64,000 bases of DNA from contig NZ_FNHW01000003.1 in the NCBI RefSeq assembly GCF_900103485.1, positions 1 through 64,000 of the forward strand, in the 5' to 3' direction. A model generated the notes under the pieces. That model did not search any database, was not told the origin of the DNA, and saw only the letters and a list, made by a program, of their open reading frames with translations. A program made the translations under genes and the position numbers. The DNA comes from Fictibacillus solisalsi (lineage in GTDB: Bacteria > Bacillota > Bacilli > Bacillales > Fictibacillaceae). This document shows positions 1 through 8,548 of the stretch, piece after piece. Position 1 is the first letter of the stretch. Each line of letters starts with the position of its first letter.

Positions 1-92
1 ACACCCGTTCCCATACCGAACACGGAAGTTAAGCTCTTCAGCGCCGATGGTAGTTGGGGGCTTCCCCCTGTTAGAGTAGGACGTTGCCGGGC
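1..92 (+). rRNA. rrf: 5S ribosomal RNA, 3' part (cut by window start)
   Basis: The first bases match the conserved middle and 3' end of bacterial 5S rRNA: the CCCGUUCCCAUACCGAACACGGAAGUUAAG-type loop, then the GAGAGUAGGACGUUGCC-type 3' helix. The 5' end lies outside the window. It is followed within 12 bases by tRNA-Asn, the usual arrangement of a Bacillus rRNA operon with a trailing tRNA cluster. Confidence 0.95.
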
Positions 93-103
93 ATATATAT
101 TAT

Positions 104-178
104 TCCACAGTAGCTCAGTGGTAGAGCTATCGGCTGTTAACCGATCGGTCGTAGGTTCGAGTCCTACCTGTGGAGCCA
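104..178 (+). tRNA. tRNA-Asn (GTT)
   Basis: Complete cloverleaf with acceptor arms TCCACAG/CTGTGGA, anticodon GTT in a seven-base loop, GTTCGAG T-loop and encoded CCA. First tRNA of the cluster behind the 5S rRNA. Confidence 0.97.
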
Positions 179-185
179 TTTATAT

Positions 186-276
186 GGAGAGCTGTCCGAG
201 TGGCCGAAGGAGCACGATTGGAAATCGTGTATACGTTAACCGCGTATCAAGGGTTCAAATCCCTTGCTCTCCGCCA
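186..276 (+). tRNA. tRNA-Ser (GGA)
   Basis: Class II tRNA with a long variable arm. Acceptor arms GGAGAGC/GCTCTCC, anticodon GGA, GTTCAAAT T-loop, discriminator G and encoded CCA. Confidence 0.97.
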
Positions 277-291
277 TAATTACTTAAATAC

Positions 292-366
292 GGCCCGTTG
301 GTCAAGCGGTTAAGACACCGCCCTTTCACGGCGGTAACACGGGTTCGAATCCCGTACGGGTCACCA
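292..366 (+). tRNA. tRNA-Glu (TTC)
   Basis: Acceptor arms GGCCCGT/ACGGGTC, anticodon TTC between CCGCC and GGCGG anticodon-stem arms, GTTCGAAT T-loop, encoded CCA. Confidence 0.97.
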
Positions 367-432
367 AGTTTTTTCATGAAAATGAAAACAACCATGTTTT
401 TTCGAAAAAAAACTTATACATATAAACCTTTT

Positions 433-508
433 GGAGGATTAGCTCAGCTGGGAGAGCACCTGCCTTACAAGCAGGGGGTCGGCGGTTCGAACCCGTCATC
501 CTCCACCA
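433..508 (+). tRNA. tRNA-Val (TAC)
   Basis: Acceptor arms GGAGGAT/ATCCTCC, anticodon TAC in the CTGCC/GGCAG-type stem (CTTGC-like right arm), GTTCGAAC T-loop, encoded CCA. It is followed by a 160-base spacer that holds a partial copy of the next tRNA's 5' end. Confidence 0.97.
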
Positions 509-530
509 TTTTACCTTAATATTTATCTGG

Positions 531-551
531 ATATCATCGCGGAGTGGAGCA
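531..551 (+). repeat. Direct repeat copy 1: duplicated leader and 5' end of tRNA-fMet
   Basis: This 21-base stretch matches 662-682 at 20 of 21 positions. The second copy covers seven bases of leader plus the first 14 bases of the real initiator tRNA. After copy 1 the sequence stops resembling a tRNA. It is a direct repeat bracketing about 110 bases inserted in the tRNA cluster, either a partial tandem duplication or the scar of a small insertion. Confidence 0.75.
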
Positions 552-668
552 ACGAGCGTTACAGCACGATTATGCTGCGAGTAAACTCGACGCACACTTC
601 AAAGAAAAGTACTTGCAGAGGAAGAGTTCCTCACACTCGGACACAATCGTCCGTAATCTTAATATCAT

Positions 669-745
<77 letters not shown>

Positions 746-748
746 AAT

Positions 749-824
749 GGACTCGTGGTGTAGCGGTTAACATGCCTGCCTGTCACGCAGGAGATCGCCG
801 GTTCGATCCCGGTCGGGTCCGCCA
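749..824 (+). tRNA. tRNA-Asp (GTC)
   Basis: Acceptor arms GGACTCG/CGGGTCC, anticodon GTC with CCTGC/GCAGG stem, GTTCGATC T-loop, encoded CCA. Confidence 0.97.
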
Positions 825-828
825 TTTT

Positions 829-904
<76 letters not shown>

Positions 905-912
905 TTTTTGGC

Positions 913-988
<76 letters not shown>

Positions 989-1068
989 CTATTCTTATTG
1001 TTCAAAATGTAAGAAATTACTTCTTGAAGAATACATGAATATGTATTAAAATAGGTTTTGTCTCTCAT

Positions 1069-1152
1069 GGAGGGGTAGCGAAGTGGCTAAACGCGGCGGA
1101 CTGTAAATCCGCTCCTTTGGGTTCGGCGGTTCGAATCCGTCCCCCTCCACCA
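1069..1152 (+). tRNA. tRNA-Tyr (GTA)
   Basis: Class II tRNA of 84 bases with an extended variable arm. Acceptor arms GGAGGGG/CCCCTCC, anticodon GTA with CGGAC/TCCG-type stem, encoded CCA. Confidence 0.97.
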
Positions 1153-1179
1153 TCTAATTTTTAGCACATTTATTGATTC

Positions 1180-1253
1180 AGGGGCATAGTTTAACGGTAG
1201 AACGAAGGTCTCCAAAACCTTTGGTGTGGGTTCGATTCCTACTGCCCCTGCCA
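1180..1253 (+). tRNA. tRNA-Trp (CCA)
   Basis: Acceptor arms AGGGGCA/TGCCCCT, anticodon CCA with AGGTC/AACCT stem, GTTCGATT T-loop, encoded 3' CCA. Confidence 0.97.
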
Positions 1254-1256
1254 TAT

Positions 1257-1333
1257 GGCGATCGTGGCGAAGTGGTTAACGCACCGGATTGTGGTTCCGG
1301 CATTCGTGGGTTCGATTCCCATCGGTCGCCCCA
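1257..1333 (+). tRNA. tRNA-His (GTG)
   Basis: Anticodon GTG with CCGGA/TCCGG stem. The 5' end carries the extra G(-1), which pairs with C73 just before the encoded CCA, the identity element of histidine tRNAs. Confidence 0.96.
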
Positions 1334-1339
1334 TATGAT

Positions 1340-1414
1340 TGGGCTATAGCCAAGTGGTAAGGCAACGGACTTTGACTCCGTCATTCGTAGGTTCGAATCC
1401 TGCTAGCCCAGCCA
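1340..1414 (+). tRNA. tRNA-Gln (TTG)
   Basis: Acceptor arms TGGGCTA/TAGCCCA, anticodon TTG with ACGGA/TCCGT stem, GTTCGAAT T-loop, encoded CCA. Confidence 0.97.
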
Positions 1415-1419
1415 TATAT

Positions 1420-1494
1420 GCGGAAGTAGTTCAGTGGTAGAATACAACCTTGCCAAGGTTGGGGTCGCGGGTTCGAATCCCGTCTTCCGCTCCA
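1420..1494 (+). tRNA. tRNA-Gly (GCC)
   Basis: Acceptor arms GCGGAAG/CTTCCGC, anticodon GCC with CAACC/GGTTG stem, GTTCGAAT T-loop, encoded CCA. Confidence 0.97.
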
Positions 1495-1511
1495 ATTATA
1501 TGATCTTAAAT

Positions 1512-1586
1512 GGCGGCATAGCCAAGTGGTAAGGCCAGGGTCTGCAAAACCCTTATCCACCGGTTCGAATCCGGTTGCCGCCTCCA
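1512..1586 (+). tRNA. tRNA-Cys (GCA)
   Basis: Acceptor arms GGCGGCA/TGCCGCC, anticodon GCA with AGGGT/ACCCT stem, GTTCGAAT T-loop, encoded CCA. Confidence 0.97.
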
Positions 1587-1600
1587 CTACATACCACCCA

Positions 1601-1689
1601 GCCGGGGTGGTGGAATTGGCAGACACACAGGACTTAAAATCCTGCGGTAGGTGACTACCGTGCCGGTTCGAGTCCGGCCCTCGGCACCA
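1601..1689 (+). tRNA. tRNA-Leu (TAA)
   Basis: Class II tRNA. Acceptor arms GCCGGGG/CCTCGGC, anticodon TAA with CAGGA/TCCTG stem, long variable arm, GTTCGAGT T-loop, encoded CCA. Confidence 0.97.
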
Positions 1690-1721
1690 ATTAAATAAAC
1701 TGCCAGCTTTACTTTTCACAT

Positions 1722-1806
1722 GCCGGTGTGGCGGAATTGGCAGACGCGCACGACTCAAAATCGTGTTCCTTCGGGAGTGTCGGTTCGACCCCGACCACCG
1801 GTACCA
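1722..1806 (+). tRNA. tRNA-Leu (CAA)
   Basis: Class II tRNA. Acceptor arms GCCGGTG/CACCGGT, anticodon CAA with ACGAC... and ...TCGTG arms, long variable arm, encoded CCA. It is the last tRNA of the cluster and a terminator hairpin follows. Confidence 0.96.
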
Positions 1807-1820
1807 TTACATAACGATCA

Positions 1821-1850
1821 AGACTTCTTACAGTTGTAAGGAGTCTTTTT
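1821..1850 (+). terminator. Intrinsic terminator of the rRNA/tRNA operon
   Basis: AGACTTCTT pairs with AAGGAGTCT (one G-T pair) around a short loop, followed by a run of T. It lies 15 bases after the last tRNA. Confidence 0.8.
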
Positions 1851-2009
1851 GTTTAACTGGACAAACTTACTTCACACACGCTGAGAACAAACGGAGAAGA
1901 GTGTTCAATATCTGCGGACCAGTCTCTCCTGATTTAAAAAAGTGATGGAAGGTTGTCATATTTTTATTACACGCTGACTATATTGGTATCAAGGCAGTTG
2001 TAGGTTTTA

Positions 2010-2049
2010 GCGCAGGACTTCGTTTTAAATGAAGTCCTGCGCTTTTTTT
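2010..2049 (+). terminator. Strong hairpin with T-tract in the gap before the convergent gene
   Basis: GCGCAGGACTT pairs perfectly with AAGTCCTGCGC across a ten-base loop and runs into seven T on the + strand. It would stop read-through from the tRNA side into the opposing gene. The 160 bases between the two hairpins (1851-2009) hold nothing recognisable. Confidence 0.75.
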
Positions 2050-2710
2050 ATTGGATGAGAAAGGATTCAGAGGAGCCGCCGTGGATTTGTATAAACATTT
2101 TTTCGATCGCCTTCAGCAGCCTTTCGGCTTCGTCTTCCGGCATGGAAGGCCTGAGATAAACGAGCTGCAGGGTATTTTTTACTTGTTCTTCTGTCATGGT
2201 GCGTTTGGAATCAACGATAGGGCTTCCAAATGCGCTGTTTTCGTCCTTGGACAGAAGTTTGCCTTCCATGTTCATTAAACGCCCGTTTAACCCTTCATAT
2301 TGATCTCCAGGAGCGCCTATTTTAATTTCTACGTCTCCATGGATGGCATCTGCATTATAAATACCTAAAGGTATACCATATTGAAGGGAAAAGAAGTTAT
2401 TTACGTCAACGGCGGAATTGACCAGTGCTACGTCCTTGCCTCCATATACACGGCGCAGGAGAGCTTCAGAGGAAGGTCTGTAGCGGGAGGGATCCATAGA
2501 AAGCTTTTTGAAGACCTGGCGCCATTCCTGTATACCCGGGTGGTCGGCCACGGATTTATCAAGTGCATCCAGTTTCAAGGATTCAAGAAATAATTGGAAT
2601 CTGCCTCTTAGCATTTGCGGTGATTCTTCAATCACGATATCATGATATAGTATTACGCCCATTTTAAAGGAAGGGACAAGCCTTTTTATGTCCTCTGCCA
2701 GTATAATCAT
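2048..2710 (-). CDS. B3/B4 tRNA-binding domain protein (PheT-like fold)
   Basis: A 220-aa protein resembling the free-standing B3/B4 domain found in the beta subunit of phenylalanyl-tRNA synthetase. The DPSRYRPSSEALLRR and FFSLQYGIPLGIYN segments (about residues 73-120) are the typical core, in which such proteins recognise amino acids or mischarged tRNA. No catalytic synthetase domain is present. It is a single gene convergent with the tRNA operon and divergent from queG. The family assignment is by recognition of conserved segments; the substrate is unknown. Confidence 0.8.
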   Translation of the reverse strand: MIILAEDIKRLVPSFKMGVILYHDIVIEESPQMLRGRFQLFLESLKLDALDKSVADHPGIQEWRQVFKKLSMDPSRYRPSSEALLRRVYGGKDVALVNSAVDVNNFFSLQYGIPLGIYNADAIHGDVEIKIGAPGDQYEGLNGRLMNMEGKLLSKDENSAFGSPIVDSKRTMTEEQVKNTLQLVYLRPSMPEDEAERLLKAIEKMFIQIHGGSSESFLIQ

Positions 2711-2796
2711 TAACGATCATCCTTATCTATAGCTGTATTTTATAGTTAGTTTACCATAGATGAAATCATCCATTTAAGGAGAAAGGAGGTACATTC

Positions 2797-3942
2797 ATGA
2801 CAGGTGCCCAGTTAAAAGAAGAACTCATTGCATATAGTAAATCAATTGGTATCGACAAGATTGGGTTTGCTGCAGCTGATGTCTTTGTGGAACTGAAGGA
2901 ACGACTGAAGGAACAGCAGAACCACGGATACCAATCTGGATTTGAAGAAAAGGACATCGAGAAACGGACGAATCCCGAGCTGCTGCTTGAGGGAGCGAAC
3001 ACCATTATTTCGATTGCTCTTGCTTATCCTTCCAGGATGAATGATGCTCCACGCAGTACAAGGGAAGCGAGAAGAGGGATATTTTGCAGAGCTTCCTGGG
3101 GAGTGGATTACCATCATATTTTGCGTGAGAAATTAAGGCTGCTGGAAGCGTTTATCGCTGAAAAAGCTCCGCATGCCCGTTCAGTATCGATGGTAGATAC
3201 CGGCGAGCTGTCTGACCGCGCGGTGGCAGAACGCGCCGGCATCGGCTGGAGCGGCAAAAATTGCGCAACCATTACGCCGGAGTTTGGTTCATATGTTTAT
3301 TTGGGAGAGATGCTGACAACGGTTTATCTTCCGCCTGATACTCCCATCACAGACCAATGCGGAGATTGCAACATCTGCGTGGAGGCTTGTCCTACGGGCG
3401 CTCTCGTACAAGGGGGACAGCTCGATTCGAACAAATGCATCGCCTTTTTAACACAAACAAAGGATTTTATTCCTGATCAATATCGTGAAAAGATTGGCAA
3501 CCGATTGTATGGTTGTGATACCTGCCAAACGGTCTGCCCTAAAAATAAAGGAAAAAATTTTCACCTTCATCCCGAAATGGAGCCGGATCCTGAAATCGCC
3601 AAACCATTATTAAAACCACTTCTCCGCATGAGCAATCGGGAATTCAAGGAGAAGTTCGGTCAGGTGTCCGGTTCCTGGAGGGGGAAAAAGCCGATTCAGC
3701 GAAATGCTATCATAGCGCTTGCCCATTTTAAGGATACCAGTGCTGTTGGCGATTTGGTACAGCTTATGAAGGAGGACCAAAGGCCCCTTATTCGTGGAAC
3801 TGCTGCATGGGCACTCGGTAAAATAGGCTCAGAGGCAGCGAAAAACGAGCTTATTTCGGCGAAAGAACAAGAAAAAGACGGGAATGTGGCAGCTGAGATC
3901 AATAAAGGCCTTCAAATGATTCAAAATCAAGGCATACACTAA
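2797..3942 (+). CDS. queG: Epoxyqueuosine reductase QueG
   Basis: Last step of queuosine biosynthesis: cobalamin-dependent reduction of epoxyqueuosine to queuosine in the wobble position of tRNA. The 381-aa protein has an N-terminal cobalamin-binding reductase domain, two ferredoxin-type 4Fe-4S motifs (CGDCNICVEACP at about 188-199 and CDTCQTVCP at about 240-248) and a C-terminal HEAT-like repeat tail (from about 300) usual in Bacillus YhbA. The start has a strong AAAGGAGG 10 bases upstream. It follows the rRNA/tRNA cluster as in B. subtilis. Its cofactor link fits the cobalamin genes found later in the window. Confidence 0.95.
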   Translation: MTGAQLKEELIAYSKSIGIDKIGFAAADVFVELKERLKEQQNHGYQSGFEEKDIEKRTNPELLLEGANTIISIALAYPSRMNDAPRSTREARRGIFCRASWGVDYHHILREKLRLLEAFIAEKAPHARSVSMVDTGELSDRAVAERAGIGWSGKNCATITPEFGSYVYLGEMLTTVYLPPDTPITDQCGDCNICVEACPTGALVQGGQLDSNKCIAFLTQTKDFIPDQYREKIGNRLYGCDTCQTVCPKNKGKNFHLHPEMEPDPEIAKPLLKPLLRMSNREFKEKFGQVSGSWRGKKPIQRNAIIALAHFKDTSAVGDLVQLMKEDQRPLIRGTAAWALGKIGSEAAKNELISAKEQEKDGNVAAEINKGLQMIQNQGIH

Positions 3943-4002
3943 TCGCATCGCAACTGCATGTCCGTTAGTATAGAAACCAAGAAAATAAAAGAAGGGATTT
4001 TT

Positions 4003-4542
4003 ATGTGTAATATCAAAACCTTATTCTCTTACGAGGAAATGGATAGCCCCATGGGCCCCCTGACTGTTATAGCCACACAAAACGGCGTTTGCCGGATTGA
4101 TTTTGGGAGCCTTGAAGAAAATTTACCATCCCTTCAATCCTGGATGTCGAAGCACTATCTTAAGGGGGAACTGATCCATTCACCGGAAAAACTCAAACCG
4201 GTTGTTGATCAGCTTGCGAGTTATTTCAGCGGGAATCTCCAACAGTTTACTATTCCTTTGGATTTATATGGTACTCCTTTTCAGATTAAAGTGTGGGAGG
4301 AGCTTAAGGGAATTCCCTATGGTGCCACATGTTCCTATAAGGACATTGCTCAAGGAATCGGTGCACCAAAAGCAGTAAGAGCTGTAGGCAGTGCAAACAA
4401 TAAAAATCCAGTTCCGATCATTATTCCTTGTCATCGTGTGGTAGGGAGCAATGGTGCCCTGGTCGGTTACGGCGGGGGTCTGGATAAAAAAGAGCTTCTT
4501 TTAAACATCGAACTTCAAAACTTTATACCTAAGTCTTCCTGA
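4003..4542 (+). CDS. ogt: Methylated-DNA--protein-cysteine S-methyltransferase
   Basis: Suicidal DNA repair protein that moves the methyl group from O6-methylguanine to its own cysteine. The active-site motif PCHRVVG is present, with the acceptor Cys at about residue 143, followed by the YGGGLDKKELLL helix. The N-terminal ribonuclease-H-like domain is also present. An upstream in-frame ATG at 3958 would add 15 residues, but the ATG at 4003 is preceded by AGAAGGGA at good spacing and gives a family-typical 179 aa. It is close behind queG, so co-transcription is likely, and it is followed by a terminator. Confidence 0.93.
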   Translation: MCNIKTLFSYEEMDSPMGPLTVIATQNGVCRIDFGSLEENLPSLQSWMSKHYLKGELIHSPEKLKPVVDQLASYFSGNLQQFTIPLDLYGTPFQIKVWEELKGIPYGATCSYKDIAQGIGAPKAVRAVGSANNKNPVPIIIPCHRVVGSNGALVGYGGGLDKKELLLNIELQNFIPKSS

Positions 4543-4570
4543 ACCGTTTATTATGACGGTTCTTTTTTTT
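4541..4570 (+). terminator. Terminator after ogt
   Basis: GAACCGT and ACGGTTC pair around TTATG and run into eight T, overlapping the ogt stop codon. Confidence 0.85.
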
Positions 4571-4625
4571 TAGCTCTGATTCATATGGTAATAGTACGTT
4601 ACTTTTGCAGCAGTGGAGGTGCCAT

Positions 4626-5513
4626 ATGAACTGGCTGGAACATCTCAAATTTTATGTTCAAAAGCTTACCGACTGGATGGTGAATGAGAACTGGAGTGAA
4701 AGTGTTCAGCTTCCGATGGAAGAAAGGGAAAGCTTTGCAAGGAAAAAACAGGCGCTGCATGAACGGAATGCGGTACTTGTCAATAATAATGTGGAGGCAC
4801 AGGTTCTCAGGCATTCGGTTTTTAATGATACGAGACAGGTGGATTATGTACTTCACTTCAGTAATTTAATCCGGCATGGATTCGATTTTTATGTTGAAGA
4901 GTGGATTCAGCAGAGGAGGGCGTTGTTTAAAGAAGACGTGCTGATCAGTGACCAGCTCCTGAATCCTGAAGGAAAGCATAAAGAAAAAGTAAAGATCGAA
5001 AGGGAAACGGATCCGCCTGAACCGCGGAAGCATTCGTATGACCGGCTTGCAGCGGTACGGTATGCGGAGCGATGGTGGAACACCTACAATCCGGCCTACA
5101 AGTCATTTGATGTTGATTGTACAAACTATATCTCCCAGTGCCTTCATGCAGGGGGAGGCATTCCCATGGTTCACCATGGAACACGCTCCAAAGGGTGGTG
5201 GTTTAAGTATCATGACTGGAGCTACAGCTGGACAGTGGCCAATGCCATGCGGTGGTATTTAAGCGGATCCAAGTCATCTCTGCAGGCGAGGGAGAAATCC
5301 TCTGCCAGCCAGCTGATTCCGGGTGATGTTATTTGTTATGACTTTGACGGCGACGGCCACTGGCAGCATACCACCATTGTCGTGGGGAAGGATTCTTCGG
5401 GCGAACCGCTGGTAAATGCCCATTCCACAGACAGCCGGATGAGGTATTGGAGGTATGAAGACTCGACAGCCTATACTCCGAACATTAAATATAAGTTCTT
5501 TCATATTACGTAA
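4626..5513 (+). CDS. Amidase-domain (amidase_6) protein, YhbB-like
   Basis: A 295-aa protein with a C-terminal putative amidase domain of the NlpC/CHAP-like type. Cys in the FDVDCTNYISQC segment (about residue 160) is the likely nucleophile, with later His in GHWQHTTIVV and NAHS as partners. An N-terminal region of about 140 residues has no clear domain. No signal peptide is evident. ATG at 4626 follows GGAGGT; a TTG seven codons earlier precedes that site and is rejected. In B. subtilis the homologue yhbB also lies between queG and cspR, supporting the call. Substrate unknown. Confidence 0.85.
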   Translation: MNWLEHLKFYVQKLTDWMVNENWSESVQLPMEERESFARKKQALHERNAVLVNNNVEAQVLRHSVFNDTRQVDYVLHFSNLIRHGFDFYVEEWIQQRRALFKEDVLISDQLLNPEGKHKEKVKIERETDPPEPRKHSYDRLAAVRYAERWWNTYNPAYKSFDVDCTNYISQCLHAGGGIPMVHHGTRSKGWWFKYHDWSYSWTVANAMRWYLSGSKSSLQAREKSSASQLIPGDVICYDFDGDGHWQHTTIVVGKDSSGEPLVNAHSTDSRMRYWRYEDSTAYTPNIKYKFFHIT

Positions 5514-5585
5514 TGTTCCGCTTCGGGGCTAATTCTTCATAAAAGTGCTATAATAATGAAGATATAAGCATACGAGGTGAGAGTT

Positions 5586-6059
5586 TTGGGTTTACATGTA
5601 GTTCTTTATCAGCCGCTGATTCCGGCAAATACAGGGAATATTGCCCGTACATGTGCGGGAACAGGCACTTCACTGCATCTGATCCGTCCGCTTGGCTTTT
5701 CAACGGACGACAAACAGCTAAAACGTGCAGGTCTGGATTACTGGGAACATGTGGATGTTCATTACTATGATTCGCTGGATGAACTGTTTGGACGGTTTCC
5801 GGAAGGATTGTTTTATTATATTACAAAGTTTGGAAAACAGCGGTATACCGATATGGATTACAGCGCGCCGGCCAGAGACCACTTTTTTGTATTTGGCCGG
5901 GAGACAACCGGATTGCCGGATGAATTATTGAAGGCAAACGAGAAGTATTGTTTCAGGCTGCCGATGAATGATAACATCCGGTCGCTGAACCTTTCCAATA
6001 CAGCCGCCATTTTGATTTATGAAGCACTGCGTCAGCAAGGTTTTCCGGCGCTCATATAA
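5586..6059 (+). CDS. trmL: tRNA (cytidine(34)-2'-O)-methyltransferase
   Basis: SPOUT-class methyltransferase modifying the wobble nucleotide of leucine tRNAs. The trefoil-knot motifs are visible: N-terminal LYQPLIPANTGNIAR, FVFGRETTGLP near residue 100 and LPMNDNIRSLNLSNT near residue 125. The preferred start is TTG at 5586, giving the usual N-terminus and placed five bases after GAGGTGA; a GTG three codons upstream lies inside the Shine-Dalgarno sequence. The product is 157 aa, about the length of B. subtilis CspR. It shares the tRNA-modification theme with queG. Confidence 0.94.
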   Translation: MGLHVVLYQPLIPANTGNIARTCAGTGTSLHLIRPLGFSTDDKQLKRAGLDYWEHVDVHYYDSLDELFGRFPEGLFYYITKFGKQRYTDMDYSAPARDHFFVFGRETTGLPDELLKANEKYCFRLPMNDNIRSLNLSNTAAILIYEALRQQGFPALI

Positions 6060-6080
6060 GTGCGGCCTGAAGTAAATAAA

Positions 6081-6109
6081 AAAACGTCCCGGGTTGGGGC
6101 GTTTTTTTA
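6081..6109. terminator. Bidirectional terminator between trmL and a small minus-strand gene
   Basis: AACGTCCC pairs with GGGGCGTT and is flanked by A-rich sequence on one side and T7 on the other, so it can act for both converging genes. Confidence 0.8.
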
Positions 6110-6119
6110 TATGTACAGA

Positions 6120-6209
6120 TTATTTGGCTCCAGGATTATCATTGTATCCCGCAGTGAAAATGGCGGTCAAGAACGCAAGCATAACTCCTAGGATCAGGAT
6201 AAAACTCAT
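6120..6209 (-). CDS. Small single-pass membrane peptide (29 aa)
   Basis: Reading the minus strand, AAAGGAGGA is followed by ATG and 29 codons encoding a hydrophobic helix (residues about 2-20, starting MSFILILGVM) and a polar tail ending in NDNPGAK. The start context is strong and the reading frame ends just before a bidirectional terminator, both signs of a real gene. I do not recognise the family. The hydrophobic N-terminus and short polar tail suggest a membrane micropeptide, perhaps a subunit or regulator of a membrane complex. The next 268 bases up to prkA show no other gene. Confidence 0.6.
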   Translation of the reverse strand: MSFILILGVMLAFLTAIFTAGYNDNPGAK

Positions 6210-6478
6210 GCGGTCTCCTCCTTTGGGTGTAATGGTTCCGTAGCTTCTTTTATTATATCGAAACCGCTGTCATCGTACAACGGCAAACATAGCCAGAAAA
6301 AGAAAAGACTATTTCTTCAACTTGTATCATACCCATACTAAAACCACTATCATTCATTAAATTCTGTGGCAATACGGCAATCATGCGAAATTCATAAAAC
6401 AAGTTGAATGATTGGGGACATCCTCGCATAAAGTAGATTAACAAACGAAGGATGCAAACACTACGCAAGGGGGTACAC

Positions 6479-8374
6479 ATGGATATTTTAGGTAAAATCC
6501 AATTGCACCGTGAAGAAGAGAGGCGTCTTGCCTGGGAAGGTACCTTCGGAGAATATCTTGAGATTTTAAAGGAACGTCCCTATGTCGCTCAGTCCGCTCA
6601 TTCCCGAGTCTATAATATGATAAAAGATGCTGGAATAGAGGAAGTGAACGGAACCAAGAAGTATAACTTTTTTAACAACCAGATTTTTGGGCTTGAAGAT
6701 TCAATCGAGCGGCTGGTGGAGGAGTATTTCCATCCGGCAGCCAAACGGCTGGACGTGAGAAAAAGGATACTTTTGCTGATGGGGCCAGTTTCCGGGGGGA
6801 AATCCACCATTGTTACCATGCTTAAGAGGGGTCTGGAAGATTATTCGAAAACAGAGTCGGGGGCAGTCTATGCGATTAAAGGTTGTCCGATGCACGAGGA
6901 TCCGCTGCATCTCATACCGCATCATTTGAGGGACGATTTTTACCGGGAATTTGGCATTCGAATTGAGGGCAGCCTGTCCCCGCTGAACACCATGAGGCTT
7001 GAAAAGGAATACGGAAATTGCATTGAGGATGTAATGGTTGAACGAATCTTTTTTTCCGAGGATAAACGAACAGGGATTGGAACGTTCAGTCCTTCCGATC
7101 CAAAGTCGCAGGACATTGCCGACTTAACGGGAAGCATTGATTTTTCAACCATTGCGGAATTTGGATCAGAATCCGACCCCCGTGCCTATCGTTTTGATGG
7201 AGAACTGAATAAGGCCAACCGGGGTATGATGGAATTTCAGGAAATGCTTAAGTGTGACGAAAAGTTCCTCTGGCATCTCTTATCATTAACGCAAGAAGGC
7301 AATTTTAAAGCAGGACGTTTTGCCCTTATCTCGGCTGATGAGCTCATTGTGGCCCACACCAATGAATCGGAATATCGCTCGTTTATTGCCAACAAGAAAA
7401 ATGAAGCCCTTCATTCCAGGATTATCGTAATGGGTGTCCCTTACAACCTGAGGGTTTCGGAAGAAGAACGCATTTATGAAAAAATGATCAAGGAAAGCGA
7501 TATGTCCCATGTTCACATTGCGCCCCATGCACTTAGGGTAGCGGCCATTTTCTCGGTGCTTACCCGTTTGATGGACTCCAAAAAGCAGGGGATGGACCTC
7601 ATCAAGAAAATGAGGCTGTATGACGGCGAAATTGTCGAAGGCTATAACCATATTGATCTTGAAGAGCTTCAAAAAGAATTTGCTGATGAAGGTATGAGCG
7701 GTATTGACCCGCGGTATGTCATCAACCGGATTTCATCTGCCATCATCCGCAAGGAGGTTCCTTCCATCAATGCGCTGGATGTGCTCAGATCGATGAAGGA
7801 TGGACTGGATCATCATGCATCCATTACGAAAGAGGATAAAGAACGCTTCATGAACTTTATCTCTCTTGCCCGAAAAGAGTATGATGAGATAGCCAAGAAA
7901 GAGGTTCAAAAAGCATTTGTATACTCCTATGAGGAATCTGCCAAGACATTGATGGACAATTACCTCGATAATGTTGAAGCCTATTGCAATAAGAATAAAC
8001 TGAGAGATCCGTTGACTGGCGAAGAAATGAGCCCGGATGAAAAACTCATGCGCTCCATTGAGGAGCAAATTGGAATTTCTGAAAACGCCAAAAAAGCCTT
8101 CAGGGAAGAGATATTGATCCGAATTTCAGCGTATGCAAGAAAAGGAAAGAAATTCGATTATAATTCTCATGAACGGTTGAGAGAAGCGATTCAGAAAAAG
8201 CTGTTTGCTGACCTAAAAGACGTGGTAAAGATTACAACATCCTCAAAAACTCCGGATGAAGCACAACTGAAGAAGGTGAATGAAGTAATTGCCCGTCTCG
8301 TGGATGAGCATGGGTATAATACGACATCAGCGAATGAACTCCTTAGATATGTAGGAAGCCTGTTAAACCGGTAA
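6479..8374 (+). CDS. prkA: PrkA serine protein kinase / AAA+ protein
   Basis: Sporulation-associated protein with an N-terminal AAA+ domain (Walker A GPVSGGKST at about 102-110) and the C-terminal PrkA domain. In B. subtilis it is made in the mother cell and influences late sporulation gene expression. ATG at 6479 follows AAGGGGG and gives 631 aa, the B. subtilis length; an earlier start at 6452 has no ribosome site. PrkA, YhbH and SpoVR form a widely conserved functional trio and all three are present in this window, although not adjacent. Confidence 0.96.
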   Translation: MDILGKIQLHREEERRLAWEGTFGEYLEILKERPYVAQSAHSRVYNMIKDAGIEEVNGTKKYNFFNNQIFGLEDSIERLVEEYFHPAAKRLDVRKRILLLMGPVSGGKSTIVTMLKRGLEDYSKTESGAVYAIKGCPMHEDPLHLIPHHLRDDFYREFGIRIEGSLSPLNTMRLEKEYGNCIEDVMVERIFFSEDKRTGIGTFSPSDPKSQDIADLTGSIDFSTIAEFGSESDPRAYRFDGELNKANRGMMEFQEMLKCDEKFLWHLLSLTQEGNFKAGRFALISADELIVAHTNESEYRSFIANKKNEALHSRIIVMGVPYNLRVSEEERIYEKMIKESDMSHVHIAPHALRVAAIFSVLTRLMDSKKQGMDLIKKMRLYDGEIVEGYNHIDLEELQKEFADEGMSGIDPRYVINRISSAIIRKEVPSINALDVLRSMKDGLDHHASITKEDKERFMNFISLARKEYDEIAKKEVQKAFVYSYEESAKTLMDNYLDNVEAYCNKNKLRDPLTGEEMSPDEKLMRSIEEQIGISENAKKAFREEILIRISAYARKGKKFDYNSHERLREAIQKKLFADLKDVVKITTSSKTPDEAQLKKVNEVIARLVDEHGYNTTSANELLRYVGSLLNR

Positions 8375-8380
8375 CCGTAA

Positions 8381-8419
8381 AAAACGCATCCCTATTTAAA
8401 AATGGGATGCGTTTTTTTA
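8381..8419 (+). terminator. Terminator after prkA
   Basis: AAACGCATCCC pairs with GGGATGCGTTT around a loop of A and T, followed by a T-run. Confidence 0.88.
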
Positions 8420-8548
8420 TCTTTAAAAGGTTCTCAGCAGAACACATAGCACCCAAGAATAAAAATCAAACAGGAGGAGAATACCTTGTAATATGATAAA
8501 CTATAGTGGTAAATTAATACTATACGCTAACAAAAAGGAAGTGAAAGG

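Noticed and set aside
1178-1945. Open frames over the second half of the tRNA cluster and the following gap
   Set aside because: Same reason; they have no ribosome sites and cover tRNA-Trp to tRNA-Leu.
6250-6470. Sporulation sigma-factor promoter before prkA
   Set aside because: Several AT-rich matches are possible and none stands out.
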